The notes beneath the pieces were generated by a model. The model was not told the origin of the DNA. It saw only the letters and a program-made list of their open reading frames with translations, and searched no databases. Positions 6,212 to 10,930 of a stretch of DNA of 10,930 bases are shown here, piece by piece. Source of the stretch: Burkholderiales bacterium (GTDB lineage Bacteria > Pseudomonadota > Gammaproteobacteria > Burkholderiales > Burkholderiaceae_C). Position numbers and translations under genes: made by a program. The stretch covers positions 1 to 10,930 of the forward strand of contig CANFYD010000077.1 in assembly GCA_947450745.1 (NCBI GenBank). The letters run 5' to 3'. Position 1 is the first letter of the stretch. Each line of letters opens with the position of its first letter.

Positions 6212-7900
6212 TTGCTGAGTATTCAAGACCTCAAAGTCGCCTTCCGCATGGGCCGGGTGAAGGGCGAAATGCAGCGTACCTTCGCCGTCAAAGGCGTGTC
6301 GTTCGATATCCCGGAGAACTCGACGGTGGCGCTGGTCGGCGAATCGGGCTCGGGCAAGAGTGTCACGGCCATGTCCATCCTCAACCTGCTGCCGGACAAC
6401 GCCGAGCGCTCCGGGCGCATCCTGTTCCAGGACCGCGACCTGCTGCAAACCTCGTTGCGCGACCTGCAAAGCATTCGCGGCCGCGACATCGCCTGCGTGT
6501 TCCAGGACCCGATGACTTCGCTGAACCCGGTCTTCACCGTGGCGGCACAAATCATCGAGCCGCTGATCAAGCACATGGGCATGAGCCGCCGCCAAGCCTT
6601 GACGCGCGCCGAAGAGCTGCTGAACGAAGTGGGCATACCGGAGCCGAAACGGCGCTTGCAGTCCTATCCGCACGAGATGTCCGGCGGGCAGCAACAGCGG
6701 GTGATGATTGCGGTGGCGCTGGCCTGCAGCCCCAAGTTGCTGATCGCCGACGAGCCGACCACCGCGCTCGACGTGACTATTCAGCGCCAGGTGATGGAGC
6801 TGATGGCGCGGCTGAAGGAAACGCACAAGATGAGCTTGCTGTTCATCTCGCATGACCTCGGCGTGGTGGGTGAAATATCCGACCATGTGGTGGTGATGCG
6901 CGGCGGCGAGATCCGCGAAAAAGCCCCAGTGGCGGCGATCTTCTCTAACCCGCAGGACACCTACACCAAGGCCTTGCTGGCCTGCCGACCGTCGCTGACC
7001 GAGAACCCGGCGCGCCTGATGGTGATCGACGATCACATCGCCGGGCAGAACGGCACACCCCGCGTGGCCGGCGTTGCCAAGCCCAAGGACCCGAACGCGC
7101 CGGTGATTCTGGAAGCGCGCGGCTTGAAGAAAAGCTTCTACTTCAAGAGCGGTCTGTTCGGCAAAAAGGAGTTCCCGGCGGTCAAGGAAGTGAACTTCAA
7201 GCTGCGCAAGGGCTACACGCTGGGCGTGGTGGGCGAGTCAGGCTCGGGCAAGACGACGATGGGGTTGACGCTGCTGCGCCTGCACGAACCGTCGGGCGGC
7301 GAGGTGCTGTTCGAGGGCCGCGACTTGCTGAAGATGAGTGGCAATGAGTGGCAAAAAATGCGCCGCCGCATCCAGGTGGTGTTCCAGAACCCCTATGCCT
7401 CGCTGAACCCGCGCTTCACGATTGGGCAAACGCTGGTCGAGCCGATGGAGATTCACAACATCGGCAGCTCCAGCGCCGACCGCATGGCGCGCGCCAGTGC
7501 CTTGCTGGTCAAGGTGGGGTTGGACGATTCGGTGCTGAACAAATATCCGCATGAGTTCTCTGGCGGCCAGCGCCAGCGCATTGCGATTGCGCGCTGCCTG
7601 ACGCTGAACCCCGAGGTGCTGGTGCTGGACGAGGCGGTGTCGGCGCTGGATGTGTCGGTGCAGGCGCAGGTGCTCAACTTGCTGAAGGATTTGCAGGACG
7701 AGTTCGGCCTGTCCTACATCTTCATCAGCCACGACCTGGCGGTGGTGAAGTTCATCTCCGACGAGGTGTTGGTGATGCAGAACGGCGATGTGGTCGAGCA
7801 AAGCGAAACGCAGGCGCTGCTGGCCAACCCGCAGCAGGACTACACCCGCCGCCTGCTCGGGGCGGTGCCGCGCGGCTACCAACCGGCCTTGGTGGGCTGA
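6209..7900 (+). CDS. Fused DppD-DppF-type ABC transporter ATP-binding protein
   Basis: A 563-aa double ATPase that powers the two permeases from the cytoplasmic face. First domain: Walker A GESGSGKS at 44-51, Q-loop Q99, signature MSGGQQQR at 157-164, Walker B LLIADE ending at E182, and switch histidine H215. A linker of about 265-298 contains the peptide-transporter type C-terminal region. Second domain: Walker A GESGSGKT at 342-349, Q-loop Q393, signature FSGGQRQR at 450-457, Walker B LVLDE ending at E475, and H508. Both sites look catalytically complete. After the second Walker B the residue is alanine (DEAVSALD) where most have proline. YejF and GsiA show the same fused architecture. The start ATG 6209 has GGAG 5 nt upstream. 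GTG at 6203, overlapping the DppC stop as GTGA with GAGAGG 6 nt before it, is an equally fair choice and adds two residues. Confidence 0.94.
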   Translation: MLLSIQDLKVAFRMGRVKGEMQRTFAVKGVSFDIPENSTVALVGESGSGKSVTAMSILNLLPDNAERSGRILFQDRDLLQTSLRDLQSIRGRDIACVFQDPMTSLNPVFTVAAQIIEPLIKHMGMSRRQALTRAEELLNEVGIPEPKRRLQSYPHEMSGGQQQRVMIAVALACSPKLLIADEPTTALDVTIQRQVMELMARLKETHKMSLLFISHDLGVVGEISDHVVVMRGGEIREKAPVAAIFSNPQDTYTKALLACRPSLTENPARLMVIDDHIAGQNGTPRVAGVAKPKDPNAPVILEARGLKKSFYFKSGLFGKKEFPAVKEVNFKLRKGYTLGVVGESGSGKTTMGLTLLRLHEPSGGEVLFEGRDLLKMSGNEWQKMRRRIQVVFQNPYASLNPRFTIGQTLVEPMEIHNIGSSSADRMARASALLVKVGLDDSVLNKYPHEFSGGQRQRIAIARCLTLNPEVLVLDEAVSALDVSVQAQVLNLLKDLQDEFGLSYIFISHDLAVVKFISDEVLVMQNGDVVEQSETQALLANPQQDYTRRLLGAVPRGYQPALVG

Positions 7901-8037
7901 AAGGGTGAGAACTCTTTACTGGGTGGGTTGATCCAGGCCACAGGCCGCACAACCGAACGATCCAGCGGCCGCTATGCATGAGCACGACGGGCAAGGCAGT
8001 GCCGCGTTCACTACACTGAGCACGGTTCACTGCCTCG
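7901..8037 (+). other. Gap between transporter and diguanylate cyclase
   Basis: This 137-bp gap shows no convincing intrinsic terminator for the transporter operon. It contains two GATCCAG copies (7930-7936 and 7959-7965), a 10-bp palindrome AGCGGCCGCT (7964-7973), an ATGCAT palindrome (7974-7979), an 8-bp inverted repeat (7994-8035) and two GTTCACT copies (8006-8012 and 8025-8031). TACACT at 8012-8017 resembles a -10 element, without a matching -35. An ATG at 7974 opens a 106-codon frame, but it has no ribosome site and no family features. Confidence 0.45.
7994..8035 (+). repeat. 8-bp inverted repeat ahead of the diguanylate cyclase gene
   Basis: AGGCAGTG (7994-8001) is perfectly complementary to CACTGCCT (8028-8035). 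Three further pairs, CCG (8002-8004) with CGG (8023-8025), are possible if two T residues bulge. The loop holds another CACTG (8014-8018) that could pair with the same left arm in a smaller hairpin. No T run follows. It may be an operator, a leader structure or chance. Confidence 0.4.
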
Positions 8038-10338
8038 TTGAATGTCCAGCCCGTCGCCGCCCCGTCGGCCCCGTCCACCTCGAACTCAGCCCCGACCTTG
8101 AAGCGCCGAGCCTGCACCTTGATCCATCGCGTCGCCCCCGTTTCGACGCTGGCGGCCTTGCTGCCGCCCCTGCAGCCGCGCCTTCAAGCGCGGCGGGGTC
8201 CGCCATCGCGGGCACTGCTGGCAGCCTTGCTGAGCGGCACGCTGTTGACGGCTTGCGAGCCCGCCGTGCAGCCGGCCCAGCAGAGCGCCGTTAAAACCCC
8301 ATTGCGGGCGGCGGCCAGCGCGAGCGTTACGACCGATGCAGTCACCGATGCAAGCGCCGAGACAGCGGTCTGGCAAGAGCTGGAACGCCTGGAGCGCGAA
8401 GGCGTGCTCCACCCCCGGCTGAGCGAACAAGCGCTGCGCGACCTGCAAGCCCGCACACCGCCGGGCAGCATGCTGCGGGTCGAGCTGCTGGCCTTGCGCG
8501 GCAACCTGAGTGCCGAGATGCGCGACCAGGCGCTGACGGACAGCATCCTGACCGACCTGCAAAACTGGCCGAGCGAGACGAACCGCAGCGCGGCCCAGTT
8601 GGCCCATGACTTGGTGCGCAGCCTCGCCCTGCGGCGAGCCGGTGACCGCCTCAAGGCCAGCAAAGCGCTGGCGACGCTGAGCCAGGCGCATGCCAGCTCC
8701 ATTCCGCCCCCGCTGCTGTTCCGCAGTCATCTGATTCTGGCCGTCTTGCAAGGGGATCTGGGGCAGTTCGATACCGCCATTGCCAGCGCTCATGCCGCGC
8801 TCAAGCTGGCCGACCAATCGGGCAAAAGTTGGCGGCGCGCCGAAGCCTTGAGCCGGATGGTCAACATCTATGTGGACGCCGAGCAACTGGAGCGGGCGGC
8901 GCAAACCAGCGCCGAAGCCTTGGCCGAGGCCTTGCGGGACCCGAGCCCGATGCTGATGTTCAACGTTTACACGACGCGCGGCATCGCCTACGCCGAGCTG
9001 GGCGACCGCGCCATTGCCGAACAAGCCAAGCAACAAGCGCTGAACTTTGCCCGCTTGGCCGGTGCCGACGCCTTGGCTTCCTTGGCGCTGGGCAATTACG
9101 CGGACTTCCACCTCAAACAAGGCAACTTTGCGCAAGCGCTGAAGTTGTCGCAAGAAGGTTTGGCGCTGGCGCGAACGACGCAGAACATCGAAGCCGAGCT
9201 GCTGGCCAGGCACAACGGGGGCATCGCCAAGATCGCGCTGAACCGGGTGGCAGAGGGCAAACGCGAAGTCAAACAGGCGATTGCCCTGGAGGAACAACGC
9301 GGTGCGGGAACCAGCGTGGCCCTGGGGTGGCAGGAGCTGGGCAGCGCGCTGGAGCGCGCCGGTGACTTGAGCGGCGCGGTCGAGGCGCTGCACAGCTACC
9401 GCCAGTTGATCGACAAAGCGCTGCGCGACGACACCCGCAAAGCAGTGCTGGAAGCACAAGAAAACTACGACGACGAGCGCCGCGCCAAGGAAACCGAGCT
9501 GCTCAACAGCGACAGCCGGCTGAAAACCGAGCAATTGCGCGCCCACGACCTGCAACTGAAGCTGTGGGCGGCGCTGGCCGGCTGCATCGTCTTGCTGGCC
9601 ACCCTGCTGGGGCTGGCTTACCAGCGCATCCGCAAGACCAACCAAGCGCTGGCGCACAGCAATGCCGCGCTGAAGGTCCAGGGCGAGCGCGACCCGCTGA
9701 CCGGGCTGGCGAACCGGCGTCACTTTCAGGCCGCCATCAAGCGGCTGGCCGACAAGGGCAAGTTCAGCGGCACCGTGTTCCTGATCGACATCGACCACTT
9801 CAAACGCATCAACGATGTGCACGGCCACGCGGCCGGTGACAGCGTGCTGGTGGAAGTGGCGCAGCGGCTGCGTGCCACCTTGCGAGAAGAAGACCTGGTG
9901 GTGCGCTGGGGCGGCGAGGAGTTCTTGATCGTGGTGGCGGCTCGCAACGCCAGCAGTGGCGCGGGGCCGGCAGCCGCCAACGAGGTGGCCCCCGCCGGCA
10001 CGCTGGCACAGCGGCTGTTGGACCAGATTGCCCGGCCGGCCATTGCCCATGGCCGCGAGCAGCTCACGGTCACCGCCTCGATCGGCTTTGCCAGCTTCCC
10101 GCTGGCACCGCATGAACTGGTGGTCAATTGGGAGCGCGCCATCGACCTCGTGGACACGGCGATGTACTTGGCCAAAGCGCATGGGCGCAACCGTGCTTAC
10201 GGCATTGAAAGCGTGGCGGCCCAGGACGAAGCCAGCCTGCAAACGTTGGCCGCCAGCATGGAAGCCGCCTGGCTCGACGGCAGCATCAAGCTGCTGGCCC
10301 TGCACGGCCCGGTGGCCGACGAGGTGGCAGGCGCATGA
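8038..10338 (+). CDS. Membrane TPR-GGDEF diguanylate cyclase
   Basis: Up to 766 aa. It probably makes cyclic di-GMP from two GTP in response to a periplasmic signal. Order: a hydrophobic export segment (about 58-73) ending in a lipobox-like LTAC with cysteine 73; helical TPR-like repeats at about 226-461; a charged coiled-coil linker at about 463-508; one membrane helix at 509-529; and a GGDEF domain from about 545 to 725. In the cyclase, the metal and nucleotide residues D584, N592 and D601 are present, the active site is GGEEF (625-629), and the RxxD product-inhibition site (R616, D619) lies exactly five residues upstream. The enzyme therefore looks active and feedback-controlled. There is no EAL domain. 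The start is uncertain: no ATG and no ribosome site fit. TTG 8038 is the longest choice; TTG 8098, 8119 or 8158 would put the signal nearer the N-terminus. The stop overlaps the next gene as ATGA. Confidence 0.88.
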   Translation: MNVQPVAAPSAPSTSNSAPTLKRRACTLIHRVAPVSTLAALLPPLQPRLQARRGPPSRALLAALLSGTLLTACEPAVQPAQQSAVKTPLRAAASASVTTDAVTDASAETAVWQELERLEREGVLHPRLSEQALRDLQARTPPGSMLRVELLALRGNLSAEMRDQALTDSILTDLQNWPSETNRSAAQLAHDLVRSLALRRAGDRLKASKALATLSQAHASSIPPPLLFRSHLILAVLQGDLGQFDTAIASAHAALKLADQSGKSWRRAEALSRMVNIYVDAEQLERAAQTSAEALAEALRDPSPMLMFNVYTTRGIAYAELGDRAIAEQAKQQALNFARLAGADALASLALGNYADFHLKQGNFAQALKLSQEGLALARTTQNIEAELLARHNGGIAKIALNRVAEGKREVKQAIALEEQRGAGTSVALGWQELGSALERAGDLSGAVEALHSYRQLIDKALRDDTRKAVLEAQENYDDERRAKETELLNSDSRLKTEQLRAHDLQLKLWAALAGCIVLLATLLGLAYQRIRKTNQALAHSNAALKVQGERDPLTGLANRRHFQAAIKRLADKGKFSGTVFLIDIDHFKRINDVHGHAAGDSVLVEVAQRLRATLREEDLVVRWGGEEFLIVVAARNASSGAGPAAANEVAPAGTLAQRLLDQIARPAIAHGREQLTVTASIGFASFPLAPHELVVNWERAIDLVDTAMYLAKAHGRNRAYGIESVAAQDEASLQTLAASMEAAWLDGSIKLLALHGPVADEVAGA

Positions 10339-10930
10339 ACACGACGCCCTCTTTGCAGCGGCCTTGGGCCCTGGCCGTGTTGATCGCCTTGCTCAGCATG
10401 AGCGGCATCAGTGCAGCAGCGGCCACAGCCACAGCCACAGCAGTATCGACACAAGCCGCTGCCGAGCCCATCGACCCGGCGCTGGATTTGCGGCTCAACC
10501 GTTTGCTGCGCAATGCTTACGACAAGCCGGCGCAGGCTGCGCAAGCGTTGCAAGCGATACGGCAAGACCCCAAGAACGCGCGGCAAGCGTCGCTGATCTT
10601 GCTGGCCGAAGGGCGTTTGCGCGTCATGGCCAGTGACACCCAAGCGGCCGAGTTGGTGGCCGACAAGCTGGCGACCGACCCGAGCAACCAAGGCCGTACG
10701 CTGTTGCTGCGGGCAGAAATTGCCGAACGCGGCGGCATGACCGAACAAGCCGCCAGCTTGGTTGCGGCGGCACTGACCCACTTGGAGCAGCGCTGCAAGC
10801 GCGGCGATTTGGTGCGGAGCGTGGTGGCCCAAGGCTGCGACTTCCGCAGCGCCTGGGCCGCGCTGCGCTTGCAGACCCGCCTGCACGAAAGCCGGGGCAC
10901 CATGCCGCTGGCCGAAGCCTCGGCCCAATA
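10335..10930 (+). CDS. Exported helical-repeat protein, possible second TPR diguanylate cyclase (N-terminal fragment)
   Basis: An open frame of 198 codons runs off the right edge. It starts at ATG 10335, overlapping the cyclase stop as ATGA (10335-10338). A signal peptide is clear: MNTTPSLQRPW, then a hydrophobic AVLIALLSMSGIS, with cleavage likely in the alanine run near 26-30. A short low-complexity ATATATA stretch follows, then alanine- and leucine-rich amphipathic helices with the look of TPR units (for example QASLILLAEGRLRVMA and GRTLLLRAEIAERGG). Two cysteines stand at about residues 155 and 168. The layout of signal peptide, helical region and tight coupling resembles the start of the preceding cyclase, so a paralogous TPR-GGDEF protein is my best guess. 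The domain that would prove it lies outside the window, and this could equally be a periplasmic partner protein of the cyclase. Confidence 0.75.
   Translation, partial: MNTTPSLQRPWALAVLIALLSMSGISAAAATATATAVSTQAAAEPIDPALDLRLNRLLRNAYDKPAQAAQALQAIRQDPKNARQASLILLAEGRLRVMASDTQAAELVADKLATDPSNQGRTLLLRAEIAERGGMTEQAASLVAAALTHLEQRCKRGDLVRSVVAQGCDFRSAWAALRLQTRLHESRGTMPLAEASAQ
10422..10439 (+). repeat. Three-copy GCCACA hexanucleotide repeat
   Basis: Three exact GCCACA units in tandem encode alternating Ala-Thr just after the predicted signal peptide of the last gene. The copy number is a multiple of three bases, so gain or loss would alter linker length without shifting frame. Confidence 0.7.

Noticed and set aside
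5070..7036. Two 333-codon minus-strand frames opposite the permease and ATPase genes
   Set aside because: They mirror conserved transporter genes, are H/Q/R-rich, and lack ribosome sites and domains.
7974..8294. ATG-started 106-codon frame overlapping the cyclase 5' end
   Set aside because: No ribosome site, a proline/alanine/arginine-rich product, and the other frame carries the export signal and leads into the cyclase.
8086..10305. 739-codon open frame antisense to the diguanylate cyclase
   Set aside because: It lies opposite a gene with intact GGDEF motifs and is Q/G/H/A-rich with no domain motif; such long antisense frames are common in GC-rich DNA.
1..10930. CRISPR array, insertion sequence, prophage or attachment site
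   Set aside because: No regularly spaced repeats, transposase or integrase motifs, or terminal inverted repeats were seen; the window is ordinary dense chromosomal coding DNA.

Overview
The window is GC-rich, densely coding bacterial DNA. Codon use and gene content (a peptide-type ABC importer with a fused double ATPase, and periplasmic-TPR diguanylate cyclases with a GGEEF site) suggest a betaproteobacterium, probably of the order Burkholderiales (Rubrivivax/Roseateles/Leptothrix-like). That placement is inferred from general resemblance, not from a marker gene. I see no rRNA, tRNA, CRISPR array, insertion sequence or phage gene.

Left part (1-3908, minus strand): three tandem paralogous substrate-binding proteins (SBPs) of the SBP_bac_5 peptide/opine/nickel class, read leftward. 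The first two are complete (617 and 614 aa). The third runs off the left edge after 72 codons. Each junction is a 4-base ATGA stop/start overlap, so the three are probably one translationally coupled operon.

Centre (3909-4215): a 307-bp divergent intergenic region separates the SBP operon from a rightward operon. It holds several short palindromes, a -35-like box and a terminator-like 10-bp hairpin in the leader of the rightward operon.

Right of centre (4216-7900, plus strand): a DppB-type permease, a DppC-type permease with a long extracytoplasmic loop, and a DppD-DppF-type ATPase fused into one polypeptide with two complete nucleotide-binding domains. With the SBPs these make a complete importer: the SBPs capture ligand in the periplasm, the permeases form the channel, and the double ATPase powers it. 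The substrate cannot be read from sequence; oligopeptides are the default guess. Three receptors for one translocator suggests a widened or differently tuned ligand range.

Right end (8038-10930, plus strand): a membrane protein with a periplasmic TPR region, one transmembrane helix and a cytoplasmic GGDEF (GGEEF) diguanylate cyclase domain with an intact RxxD inhibitory site. It overlaps by ATGA a second exported helical-repeat protein that runs off the right edge and may be a paralogous sensor. A 137-bp gap with an 8-bp inverted repeat and short direct repeats separates this pair from the transporter. Whether the cyclases are functionally tied to the transporter is an open question.

Nothing here is clearly a wholly new system. 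The points most worth a second look are the triple SBP array, the leader hairpin, the duplicated start region of the second SBP, and the lipobox-plus-transmembrane layout of the diguanylate cyclase.
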